Shown here in pieces: positions 35,109-43,763 of a stretch of 64,000 nucleotides of DNA. The notes under the pieces were generated by a model. That model ran no database searches. It was not told where the DNA came from and worked only from the letters and a program-made list of their open reading frames with translations. Positions within the stretch are counted from its first letter, which is position 1. The number at the start of each line of letters is the position of its first letter. A program made the translations under genes and the position numbers. The DNA is from Acidobacteriota bacterium (GTDB lineage Bacteria; Acidobacteriota; Vicinamibacteria; Vicinamibacterales; UBA823): contig PCAK01000012.1 in assembly GCA_002730525.1 (NCBI GenBank), positions 1-64,000 of the forward strand, read 5' to 3'.

Positions 35109-36148
35109 GTGCCGTGACCGGCCGGGATCGTGTGAACGGGGACCGTGAGCCTTGGGGCTTTTGCTACGAGGGAAAAACCCTCATCGTGACCGGTGGCAGC
35201 GGGCAGATCGGATCCGCACTGATCCGTGCGCTGAGCGACCTACGTTGCAGGATTATCTCGGTGAGTCGGAGCACAGCTGGAGGCGAGCGGCCGGTCACAT
35301 CGCGGGCAGATCTGACGGAGATTCAAGGTGACATTCGCGATCGGACCTTGTGGGCCAAACTCCTGCAGGATGCCGATTTCGTCTTTCACTTTGCCGCGCA
35401 GACGAGTGCGTATCGGGCCAATGCCGATCCGAGCGCTGACTTCGAGGTCAACGCCTTGCCGGTCTTGCGCTTGCTCGAGTTCTGCCAAGCCCAGAGCAAA
35501 TCACTAGGCGTGCTGTTTGCGGGGACATCGACGGAGATCGGTCTCCCCCCACGCGTACCGGTCGACGAAAGCTTCGCCGAGTGCCCGATCACCATCTACG
35601 ACGTCCATAAGTTGCTTGCGGAGAAATACCTCATGCTCGGGGCGTCGACCGGCGTCATGCAGGCGACGGTGCTTCGGCTCACGAACGTGTACGGGCCTGG
35701 CCCGCGCGCGCGTGATACTGGGCGCGGCATCCTGAATCTCATGATTCAGCGAGCGATCCACGGCGAGTCGCTGACCGTCTACGGCGACGGAACGTTCGTG
35801 CGCGACTACGTGTTCATTGATGATGTGGCGCGCGCCTTTTTGCTGGCGGGCGCCCGGATGGACGCGGTGAGCGGGAAGTTCTTCGTCATTGGCAGCGGAC
35901 GCGGACGGCCGATCGGTGAGGCGGTGAAATTGATCGCCGAGCGAACAGCCCGAAAAATCGGCAGGCCAGCCACAGTCACGCATCTGCCGCCACCAGAAGG
36001 GTTACTGGCCATCGAGCAGCGAAATTTCGTTGCAGACACGACCCGTTTTCGTGAGGCGACTGGCTGGAAGCCGGAGGTATCGCTGGAGGAGGGCATCGAC
36101 CGCACGATCGACCACTACTGGGATCGAGAGCAAGCAGGGCAACTGTAG
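35105..36148 (+). CDS. extended SDR, NAD-dependent sugar epimerase/dehydratase 1
   Basis: A 347-residue nucleotide-sugar SDR. Cofactor site LIVTGGSGQIGSALIRAL, FHFAAQTS, Thr/Ser site AGTSTEIG and the catalytic Y-x3-K in TIYDVHKLLAEK. C-terminal VYGDGTFVRDYVFIDD is typical of epimerases. Whether it epimerises, reduces or dehydrates cannot be told. ATG 35105 overlaps the methyltransferase stop as ATGA. First of three consecutive SDR genes, all overlapping. Confidence 0.82.
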   Translation: MSAVTGRDRVNGDREPWGFCYEGKTLIVTGGSGQIGSALIRALSDLRCRIISVSRSTAGGERPVTSRADLTEIQGDIRDRTLWAKLLQDADFVFHFAAQTSAYRANADPSADFEVNALPVLRLLEFCQAQSKSLGVLFAGTSTEIGLPPRVPVDESFAECPITIYDVHKLLAEKYLMLGASTGVMQATVLRLTNVYGPGPRARDTGRGILNLMIQRAIHGESLTVYGDGTFVRDYVFIDDVARAFLLAGARMDAVSGKFFVIGSGRGRPIGEAVKLIAERTARKIGRPATVTHLPPPEGLLAIEQRNFVADTTRFREATGWKPEVSLEEGIDRTIDHYWDREQAGQL

Positions 36149-37116
36149 TGTCGCCAAAGATTCTGGTGCTCGGCGGGCTCGGCTTCTTGGGCAGCAACCT
36201 CATCAGGCATTGCGTTGGCCAGGGCCACACGGACCTGCTGACGATCGATAGCGCTGAGCCGGACCTCGGCGGACGGCTTCGACCGCTGGCCGAAGTCTGG
36301 GACTCGGTGCAATTTCTCCGTGGGGATATTCGTGATCCTGACCTGCTCCGTCAGATCGTGGAAGGCCGAGACGTCATATTCAATTGCGCCGCCCAGACCT
36401 CACATACACTCTCGTTCGCCGACCCTTTTTTTGATGCCGACGTCAACGGCGGGGCGTGCTTGCGGCTCCTCGAAGCGGTCAAGACACACAACACGACTGC
36501 CGTGGTCGTCTATCCGTCCAGCAGCACGGTCATCGGGCGAGCAACCGGTGAAATGATCGACGAGACCCACAGCGAGAGGCCGCTGGACCTCTACTCGGCC
36601 CACAAGAGCATCGCGGAAAAGTACCACTACATCTACGGCAAGGTGCACGATCTGAAGACCGTGATTCTTCGGTTTCCCAACCTGTACGGTCCGTGCGGCA
36701 GGACGACGCCGGACTATGGTTTCGTGAATTACTTCATCAGTCTCGCCAGCGAAGGAAAACAGATCACCGTCTACGGCGCTGGAGACCAGAGGCGGAATCT
36801 GCTGTTCGTCGATGACGCGGTGAGCGTGATGTACCGAAGCGCGTTCGACGAGCGTCTCTACGGCGACATCTTCTTCGTGGCCCACGACGAGCATCTGAGC
36901 GTTATCGAAATTGCCGAGCGCATCGTTGCCGAGTTCGGCAGGAGCACGGTCGTGAGCGTCGAGTGGCCCGAGACCCGTCGTCGGATCGAAGTCGACAGTG
37001 TCGCGTTGTCGTCCGAGAAGTTCCGGGCGGTCACCGGATGGAGCCCGACATTCGGGATCGACCAAGGCCTCAGACGTACGCGGCAGATCATGGAGAGAGG
37101 GCAGTCGGCCGAATGA
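36148..37116 (+). CDS. extended SDR, NAD-dependent sugar epimerase/dehydratase 2
   Basis: 322 residues: ILVLGGLGFLGSNLIRH, FNCAAQTSHTL, YPSSSTVIGR and LYSAHKSIAEKYH (Y-x3-K), then RFPNLYGPCGRTTPDYGFV and the usual VYGAGDQRRNLLFVDD. It shares one base with the previous gene (TAGTG) and starts with GTG. Product unknown; it resembles sugar-nucleotide 4-epimerases and reductases of deoxysugar pathways. The neighbour pattern suggests a multi-step route to a branched or unusual deoxysugar (inference). Confidence 0.82.
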   Translation: MSPKILVLGGLGFLGSNLIRHCVGQGHTDLLTIDSAEPDLGGRLRPLAEVWDSVQFLRGDIRDPDLLRQIVEGRDVIFNCAAQTSHTLSFADPFFDADVNGGACLRLLEAVKTHNTTAVVVYPSSSTVIGRATGEMIDETHSERPLDLYSAHKSIAEKYHYIYGKVHDLKTVILRFPNLYGPCGRTTPDYGFVNYFISLASEGKQITVYGAGDQRRNLLFVDDAVSVMYRSAFDERLYGDIFFVAHDEHLSVIEIAERIVAEFGRSTVVSVEWPETRRRIEVDSVALSSEKFRAVTGWSPTFGIDQGLRRTRQIMERGQSAE

Positions 37117-38066
37117 CGAAGCTTCTCGTGACGGGCGCGCTGGGACATATCGGCTCGCGGTTTGTTCGGCAACTCGAGCCCGCGGTCTTCGAGGCAGTGT
37201 CCCTGCTGGACAATCTATCGACGCAGCGCTACGGGTCGTTGTTCGATCTGCCGACTGGAACCGGATTCCGCTTCTTCGAAGAGGATGTTTGCACGGCGAA
37301 CCTCGATGACTACCTGGACGGTGTGGATGTTGTCGTGCACCTGGCCGCCATCACGGACGCAGAATCCAGCGTCTCGATTCCCGAAGCGACCGAGCGCACG
37401 AACTTCGGTGGAACAGAGCGTGTGGCTCGAGCGTGCGCCCGCTCTGGGTCGAGATTGATCTTCTTGTCGACGACCAGCGTGTATGGGCCGCAGGGAGGCA
37501 TGGTCGACGAGGGGAGCGGACCGGACGTGTTGCGCCCACAGAGTCCATATGCCGAGAGCAAGCTGCGAGCCGAGCGGCTGCTGCAGGAGATCGGCGAGAC
37601 GCAGGGGCTCCGCTTCGTGATTTGCCGGTTCGGTACGATTTTCGGGACCTCTCCTGGCATGAGGTTCCACACGGCCATCAACAAGTTCGTCTGGCAGGCG
37701 TGCACCGGGAAACCCTTGACGATTTGGAGAACGGCCGTCGATCAGATGCGACCGTATCTGGACCTGGGTGACGCGGTGGCAGCGTTGAACTTCATCCTTC
37801 GCGAACAGTTGTTCGATGGCCAGGTGTACAACGTGCTGACATTGAATGCGACGATTGGACAGATCGTGGGCACCATCTCATCGTATTTGCCCGACGTTGC
37901 GGTCGAGTACGTCGATTCGCCCATCATGAACCAGTTGTCCTACGAGGTGTCGAACCGCCGGTTCATGGAGCTGGGTTTCGAATTCAAAGGTGACCTCGAC
38001 TGCGGGATACGAGAGACGGTGCAGCTGCTCGCGGGGCTTGGGGCGATGGAAGAACTCTCGTCGTGA
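37113..38066 (+). CDS. extended SDR, NAD-dependent sugar epimerase/reductase 3
   Basis: 317 residues: LLVTGALGHIGSRFV, VHLAAITDAESS, STTSVYGPQGG and SPYAESKLRAERL (Y-x3-K). The C-terminal LSYEVSNRRFMELGFEF fits the substrate lobe of epimerases. ATG 37113 overlaps the preceding stop (ATGA); the longer open frame from 36963 runs inside the previous gene. Substrate not known. Confidence 0.82.
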   Translation: MTKLLVTGALGHIGSRFVRQLEPAVFEAVSLLDNLSTQRYGSLFDLPTGTGFRFFEEDVCTANLDDYLDGVDVVVHLAAITDAESSVSIPEATERTNFGGTERVARACARSGSRLIFLSTTSVYGPQGGMVDEGSGPDVLRPQSPYAESKLRAERLLQEIGETQGLRFVICRFGTIFGTSPGMRFHTAINKFVWQACTGKPLTIWRTAVDQMRPYLDLGDAVAALNFILREQLFDGQVYNVLTLNATIGQIVGTISSYLPDVAVEYVDSPIMNQLSYEVSNRRFMELGFEFKGDLDCGIRETVQLLAGLGAMEELSS

Positions 38067-39247
38067 CCGACACCATCAAGGTTGCCCACATCATCGAATC
38101 CCTGGGTCGGGGTGGCGCTGAACGTGTACTGGTGACGAACCTGGCTCACATCGACCGGCGTCGGTTCGAGAACCACGTGATCTATCTCTTCGACGGAGAG
38201 GATTTTCTTCCAGACCTCGAGGCGCTCGGGATCCAAAGCTACTCTCTGGGCATGCGCGACTTCTACGATTGGAGAGGATTCTGGAGGCTGCGGCGGACGC
38301 TCAAGACCATCGCTCCGGATATCGTGCATACGGTGCTCCAGAAAGCCGATATCTACGGGCGAGTCGCGGCCGCGAGTGCGGGGCTCCGGCCGATTCTGTC
38401 CACGTTGCACGAGTGCCCATACAATCCTGAAGTGTTCATCGACAACCCCGCACTCAACCGCTTCAAGTATGGCGTGTTCAAACGGCTCGACCGCTCGTCG
38501 GCACGTTGGTGCAGCGACGGCTTCCTCGTAGCCTCCAAGAACACTCAGAATACCCTTCGCCAGTACTTTGGAGTGAACGACAGTCGTGTGCGGCTCCTGT
38601 ACAATTCAATCGATCTGGATCGCTTTGACGGTGGAGGCGAAGCCGAAGTCGACCGCATCAAGCGAGAGCTCGGAATCACGAAGGACGACGTCGTGCTCTT
38701 GAATATCGCTCGATTGGCGCCGCAGAAGGGGCAGAGGTATCTGATTCAAGCGATGGTTGATGTCTGTCGAGCGCTGCCCAACGCCAAGCTGATCATTCGG
38801 GGAGAGGGACCGCTACGGTCCGACTTGAACGCGTTGGTTCACTCACTGGGCCTCGAGGGTAAGGTCCTCGTACCGAACCAGTACGGCTCGCCCGAAGAAG
38901 TAATCGCCCTGCTTCGTCTCTGCGATCTCTTCGTGTTTCCGTCTCTGTACGAAGGCTTCGGTGTGGTGCTGGCGGAGGCGATGGCCCTTGGAAAGCCTTG
39001 CATCGCCTCGAACACCGGACCGATTCCGGAGGTCGTACAAGACGGAGGCAGCGGGGTGCTCGTTGAGCCGATGGATCCCGGGGCGCTCGCCAGAGCGATC
39101 CTGGGGCTGGTTGCCGATCCAGCCGCGATGCGGGCGATGGGTCGAGCAGGGCGGAAGATCGTGGAGCAAACGTTTGATATTCTCCAGACCGTCAAGCAAC
39201 TCGAAGCGATATACGAAGAGTTCGCGGTACGCGCGGCCGAGCACTGA
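38063..39247 (+). CDS. GT4 glycosyltransferase
   Basis: 394-residue GT-B enzyme with the classical GT4 set: HIIESLGRGGAERVLVTNL, the donor-domain opening LLNIARLAPQKGQRYLIQAM, and YEGFGVVLAEAMALGKP containing E-x7-E. GTG start overlaps the SDR stop as GTGA. It ends a chain of five coupled genes (33888-39247) that makes and probably transfers one sugar (inference). Confidence 0.88.
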   Translation: MTDTIKVAHIIESLGRGGAERVLVTNLAHIDRRRFENHVIYLFDGEDFLPDLEALGIQSYSLGMRDFYDWRGFWRLRRTLKTIAPDIVHTVLQKADIYGRVAAASAGLRPILSTLHECPYNPEVFIDNPALNRFKYGVFKRLDRSSARWCSDGFLVASKNTQNTLRQYFGVNDSRVRLLYNSIDLDRFDGGGEAEVDRIKRELGITKDDVVLLNIARLAPQKGQRYLIQAMVDVCRALPNAKLIIRGEGPLRSDLNALVHSLGLEGKVLVPNQYGSPEEVIALLRLCDLFVFPSLYEGFGVVLAEAMALGKPCIASNTGPIPEVVQDGGSGVLVEPMDPGALARAILGLVADPAAMRAMGRAGRKIVEQTFDILQTVKQLEAIYEEFAVRAAEH

Positions 39248-39289
39248 TCTCTCCTTGGCGCCTATTCCCATGTGGTATCGCCAACGCTC

Positions 39290-40453
39290 ATGAACGCGAC
39301 GCTCTCGAAGTTGTTGCGCGTCACGCTTCCAGCTTTGGGGCTCAGCCGTCTGGCCGCCGAAGGCCTGGCAAGGTTGACCTGGGACGGAAGACAGGGGACG
39401 CTGGGTCTGGTCCTTGCGCATCCGACGAGGGTCGAAGTGCTGGCTCCCAACTACGACGGATTCTTTGCCGGGCAGCCGCTCAGCATCAACAACCTGGGTT
39501 TCCGAGACGATGAGGATTATCAACTCGCGAAGCACGACAAGACCTTCCGAATACTTGTGTTGGGAGACTCGGTCACGTTTGGCCACGGGGTACGGTTCGA
39601 AGACACTTGGCCGTACCTGTTGCGGCAACGGCTGTAAGGGTGGAACAGCGACGTGGACTGGCAGGTCTGGAATCTGGGTGTGCCCGGCCACGACATGATC
39701 CTGAGCTTGAGAACCTTGGAAGAACTCGGCCCGAAGTACGATCCGGACCTTGTGATTGTGGGATTTTACGAGAACGATCTCGGTGCATGGATGTTTGACG
39801 TGCCATCGAGACCGGCTTGGATATTGCGCATGCAGGCTTTTCTCAAGTAGCACTCGTATCTCTATGAGCGACTGCGATACGGATATCGCGCCCTCAGGTA
39901 TGTCCTGCTCGATGACGGCCTTCCCTGGCACACCATGCAGCAAGAGTGGCAATATCTCGCGGAACCGATCGCGGAGACCCAGGCGTTTGACTACTCGAGC
40001 GTCGAGCTCAGACACCGGCGAGACACTGCGCCCGTCCCTCCAGAGACTGACAGAACCTTCGAATACGATTCCGCATCGCTCGAGACCATGACCCGAGCCG
40101 TTCGGACCTTCCAGGAATACCACGCCGAGAACAGGTATCGCGTCGTGTTCTTCGTCAACATTGCGCCGGACGTCGACATCGCCAGCGGTGCGGATCGCTT
40201 CGTGGATGGCCGTCACAACGAGATGAACGACTATTTCATGCAGCTGTGCGGGCAGGACACTCCAGTTGTCAGCAGCTACGACGCCTTCTGGGCGTATACG
40301 CCCTCTGAGGTTCCTGGAGCTGGCTTCCATTCGTTGGCCGCCGCAAACAATGTCAAGACAGACGTGCTGTTCGAGTACTTAACGCAGTTCGTGATCGACG
40401 ATCTGCGAGGACCGGCCCCGGCGGAGGCACCCGGCCCGGGCGGAGCTCTCTAG
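39290..40453 (+). pseudogene. SGNH/GDSL-like hydrolase gene interrupted by two in-frame stops
   Basis: One continuous frame encodes a plausible full-length SGNH protein (block I FRILVLGDSVTFGHGVRFED; VIVGFYENDLGAW; a late GFHSLAAANNVKTD) but contains TAA at 39635-39637 and TAG at 39848-39850. Both stops fit single C-to-T changes of Gln codons: protein-like sequence continues directly on each side (LLRQRL/GWNSDVDWQVW and MQAFLK/HSYLYERL) with no frameshift. I call it a recent pseudogene; readthrough or sequencing error are alternatives. The final TAG shares a base with the next start (TAGTG), which reflects an intact ancestor. A GTG at 39272 is an alternative start. Confidence 0.75.
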
Positions 40454-41499
40454 TGGGACGATACGTCATCGTTGGTGGAGCCGGGTTCATTGGGTGCAAT
40501 CTGGTCAGCCGGCTGCTCCGGGACGGCAAGGACGTCCTGGTTGTCGACGACCTCTCGCGAGCGGGCGCCGATGAGAATCTTCGCTGGCTCCGTCAACAGG
40601 GTCGCGTCGAGTTCGTGCGCTGCGATATTCGAGACACAAACGCCGTCGAGGCGATCTTCAAGGGCACCGGTGATATCGAAGTGGTGTTTCACCTGGCGGC
40701 CCAAGTGGCCGTGACGCGTTCGATCGTCGATCCGAGGCATGATTTTGAAGTCAACGTTCTGGGCACGATAAACGTGCTCGAGGCCATTCGACACAGCGAT
40801 TCGGACCCTTTGCTCGTCTATTCATCGACGAATAAAGTGTACGGTGAGATGGACGGATACGACGTGGTCGAGTCGGCCACGCGATACGAGTTGCCGGCGC
40901 TGCCGCGGGGCGTGTCGGAGGCGATTCCCCTCGACCTGCACTCGCCGTATGGTTGTTCGAAAGGTGCCGCGGACCAGTACGTCCGGGACTACGCACGCAT
41001 CTTTGGCCTCCGGTCGGTCGTCTTGCGGCAGTCGTGTATCTACGGTCAGAGACAGTTCGGTGTGGAAGATCAAGCATGGGTCGCGTGGTTCATCATCGCC
41101 AGCGTTCTCGAGAAGCCCCTCACGCTCTTCGGGACCGGTAAGCAGGTGAGGGATCTCTTGTTTATCGATGATCTCATTGAGCTGTATCTACGGTGCGTGG
41201 AATGTGGTTCCGAGGTGAGTGGAGAGATCTACAATGTCGGTGGAGGACCGAACAACGCCGTGTCGCTGCTGGAATCGATAGAATGCTTGGAAGCGATTTC
41301 GGGTAGGCGTACTCATTACTCGTTCGCTGACTGGCGGCTTGGCGATCAGCGTATCTATGTCAGCGATGTAGCCAAAGCTGAGCGAGATCTGGGATGGCGG
41401 CCACAGGTCACGGTTGCCGAGGGTATCAAGCGGATCTACGAGTGGGTCGTAGAGAATCGGTCTCTGATTACGTCGGTAATGGACGGTCATGACTCTTGA
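40453..41499 (+). CDS. CDP-paratose 2-epimerase-like SDR (RfbE/tyvelose-type)
   Basis: 348-residue extended SDR. NAD site YVIVGGAGFIGCNLVSRLL, then SSTNKVYGEMDGY, LHSPYGCSKGAADQYVRDYA (Y-x3-K), RQSCIYGQRQFGVEDQAWVA and YNVGGGPNNAVSLLE. The TNKVYG, SKGAADQYVRDYA and FGVEDQ.WVAWF blocks are characteristic of the CDP-tyvelose-epimerase branch. The other CDP-dideoxyhexose genes (RfbF/G/H-like) are not in the window, so the true substrate may differ. GTG start. Confidence 0.82.
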   Translation: MGRYVIVGGAGFIGCNLVSRLLRDGKDVLVVDDLSRAGADENLRWLRQQGRVEFVRCDIRDTNAVEAIFKGTGDIEVVFHLAAQVAVTRSIVDPRHDFEVNVLGTINVLEAIRHSDSDPLLVYSSTNKVYGEMDGYDVVESATRYELPALPRGVSEAIPLDLHSPYGCSKGAADQYVRDYARIFGLRSVVLRQSCIYGQRQFGVEDQAWVAWFIIASVLEKPLTLFGTGKQVRDLLFIDDLIELYLRCVECGSEVSGEIYNVGGGPNNAVSLLESIECLEAISGRRTHYSFADWRLGDQRIYVSDVAKAERDLGWRPQVTVAEGIKRIYEWVVENRSLITSVMDGHDS

Positions 41500-42682
41500 C
41501 ATGCTGAGACGCCGAAAGAAACTTCTGGCGAGTGCCGCCGCGGTCGTTGCTATCGTGGCGCTGGTGTCGAGCCCGGTCTTGCTCAGCGCGTCGGTTCGGT
41601 CCTACCTGTACCGGGAGATGAGTTTTCAGCTTCTGGCTGACCGGATCGTGGGGGACGATAACGCGTCGCCTGAAGAGATCACGATTCGCATTGCGGAGTA
41701 TGTCGAAGAGGGCTTGTATCCGGGAGGTGGCCCGGTCCTGGACACCAATGCGTGGAACGACCTCGTCAGAGGAATCGCCTGGTGCGACCAGCACGTCTGG
41801 CTTATGAGCACGCTCCTGGCGAAGAAGAACATCCCCGGACGAATGGTCTATCTCCTGGACGAAGGGCGGCACGTGATCGGTGAAGTCTTGGTGGAGGACG
41901 AATGGCGGGCGATCGATCCGCTCTACGGATTCGTGTTTCGCAGGGCAGAGGACCACGCGCTGCCGACCGTAGCGAATCTGTCGGAAGATCCTGCAATCGT
42001 GTTCGACAACGAACGGATGCAGGCCTTGCCGGTTGAGGCGAGGCGCAAGGTCGCGGAGTTCTTCTCTCTGATGTTTCCGGTTGCCACGGAGCCCTCGCGC
42101 TGGAGCTCGTTGCTGGAAATACGGAATGCGAGCTTGCCGCGTCGGATCGTCGACAGAACCATTCGCTTGATGCTCTCGACGTTCGGCGAGTGGCCCGCAT
42201 ATCGGTTCCAGGATCTGTACCTGGGCCTGCTGCCCGACCGGCTGGTCGCGCTCGACAGCAGTCAGCCGGACTCGAACATGCCGGTCTTTCACGACAAGTC
42301 GGAGGACCCGGCACTGTTTCTCTACTACAAGGCCCGAAACTACCATTTGTACGAGCGGGGCGTCCGCGCCGAGCAACTGTATGAAGAACTACTCACCCGG
42401 TATCCGGACTCGCCATACGGAGAAAAGGGTGAGTTCTTTCTGGGGAGCCTCAGTCTGCAGGTGCACCATGATCCTGCAGCCGCCGTGGATCGGTTGTCTC
42501 GCTTCCTGGAGCGTAATCCGGACACGGGCTGGAGTGCGCCGACCCACTACTTGATGGGCAGGGCCTACGAGGAACTGGGCAACGTGGCGATGGCCGAACG
42601 GCACTATCGGCTGGCCAGTTCGGATCCTTTCGTCGGAGCGGCTTCACGATTGTCTCAGCTTGCGCTCCAGCCCGGATCCTGA
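41489..42682 (+). CDS. transglutaminase-like protein with TPR-type C-terminus, membrane-anchored
   Basis: 397 residues. An N-terminal hydrophobic segment (about 11-30) anchors or exports it. Residues 60-150 show a transglutaminase-like core: Cys99 in GIAWCDQHVWLM, His128 in GRHVIGEVLVEDEW and Asp143 in RAIDPLYG give the expected Cys-His-Asp order and spacing. Residues 280-397 contain TPR-like helices (ARNYHLYERGVRAEQLYEEL, HYLMGRAYEELGNVAMAERH). The role in glycan assembly is unknown; cross-linking, protease-like or purely binding roles are possible. Overlaps the upstream gene by 11 bases. Confidence 0.62.
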   Translation: MTLDMLRRRKKLLASAAAVVAIVALVSSPVLLSASVRSYLYREMSFQLLADRIVGDDNASPEEITIRIAEYVEEGLYPGGGPVLDTNAWNDLVRGIAWCDQHVWLMSTLLAKKNIPGRMVYLLDEGRHVIGEVLVEDEWRAIDPLYGFVFRRAEDHALPTVANLSEDPAIVFDNERMQALPVEARRKVAEFFSLMFPVATEPSRWSSLLEIRNASLPRRIVDRTIRLMLSTFGEWPAYRFQDLYLGLLPDRLVALDSSQPDSNMPVFHDKSEDPALFLYYKARNYHLYERGVRAEQLYEELLTRYPDSPYGEKGEFFLGSLSLQVHHDPAAAVDRLSRFLERNPDTGWSAPTHYLMGRAYEELGNVAMAERHYRLASSDPFVGAASRLSQLALQPGS

Positions 42683-42740
42683 TCGAGGTGGCGGCCGGCT
42701 TGTTGATCAGGTGGCGAATCGCCTTGCACTGGAGTGGCGT

Positions 42741-43763
42741 GTGGAACGACGGAAACTGATATTCGCTGTTGCGGCGATGGCTCTCTCTGCGGTGTTCGCA
42801 GGCACGCTGGTTCTAGCTGTCGACGTGTACTTTCACAGGAAGTACGAGAACGTTGCCGGATTGAATATCTGGGGCTATCGTGGCCGCACCGTCGGGGAAA
42901 AACAGCCCGGGGAACAGCGCGTCGTCGTTCTGGGAGGCAGTACCGCGTTCGGGTACGGCGTGACTCCAGACGAATCGATGACGGCGTCTCTGGAACGTCA
43001 GCTGAATAACCGTCGCGGCGACGGCGGTGAGGTCAGCGTCGTGAACCTCGCCTACAATAATGAAGGGGCCTACTCTTTCATCTTCACCCTGCAGGACTAC
43101 GAGTATCTCGACTACGACATTGTGCTCCTCTATACTGGCTACAACGACCTCGGACGAGAGAACACCCAGGTGTACCGTCATGAGTCGCCGGTGTTCAGGT
43201 TGACGGGCTACAGCTTGATCTTCCCACTCATCTTCCGAGAGAAGGCGTTGACGCTTCGCTACGGCGATGTCGAGGCGGGGTATCGTGCTGGTTCCCCCGG
43301 CGAACAGACCACGTTTAAGCCGAACCTCGCTGCGCAGGCGACCAGTTCCGCCCTGGATGCCGCCACCCAGATCAGTAGCGCCCTCGAGCGTCAGCTCGGC
43401 CGACTGACGGACGAGCCCGCTCCGCTGATCCCCACGCCGAGTGCGGAAGGGTGCGGGGAATGGTGGCGCCACTATTGCCAAGGACTGGACGATGCGGTGA
43501 GTTACGTCCTAGCTTCCGAGCGGCACGTCTTCGTCGTGACCCAACCCTATATCTCCGACGAGCACGTCGAGCAGCAGCGGCTTGTGGCCGGAATGCTCGC
43601 GGAGCGGTTCGGAGATGAGCCGCTCTTCCATTTCGTCGGTCTCGGGTCAGTGATCGATCTGGAGGATCGCACGCTCGCGCCGGACGGGATGCACCTCTCC
43701 GCACTGGGCAATGAGCAGATCGCCCAGGAGCTGGTGCCCCACCTACTTTCCGCTCTTCAGTAA
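42741..43763 (+). CDS. SGNH/GDSL-like hydrolase or acyltransferase, membrane-anchored
   Basis: Signal-anchor near the N-terminus (LIFAVAAMALSAVFAGTLVL) then a periplasmic SGNH domain: VVLGGSTAFGYGV (GxST variant of block I), LLYTGYNDLG with the block III Asn, and a block V DGMHLSALGNEQIA with Asp and His. All key residues seem present. GTG 42741 has GGAG seven bases upstream; an in-frame GTG at 42711 is possible. Likely O-acetyl editing of the exported glycan (inference). It overlaps the next gene by 53 bases. Confidence 0.7.
   Translation: MERRKLIFAVAAMALSAVFAGTLVLAVDVYFHRKYENVAGLNIWGYRGRTVGEKQPGEQRVVVLGGSTAFGYGVTPDESMTASLERQLNNRRGDGGEVSVVNLAYNNEGAYSFIFTLQDYEYLDYDIVLLYTGYNDLGRENTQVYRHESPVFRLTGYSLIFPLIFREKALTLRYGDVEAGYRAGSPGEQTTFKPNLAAQATSSALDAATQISSALERQLGRLTDEPAPLIPTPSAEGCGEWWRHYCQGLDDAVSYVLASERHVFVVTQPYISDEHVEQQRLVAGMLAERFGDEPLFHFVGLGSVIDLEDRTLAPDGMHLSALGNEQIAQELVPHLLSALQ

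Noticed and set aside
39635-39850. Stop-codon reassignment as an explanation for the two in-frame stops
   Set aside because: TAA, TAG and TGA all serve as normal stops of neighbouring genes, and no other gene here needs readthrough.
38843-40330. Minus-strand open frame (495 codons) opposite a GT4 and the interrupted SGNH gene
   Set aside because: Tempting because the plus-strand gene has stops here, but the plus frame shows SGNH motifs through both stops while the minus translation has none.
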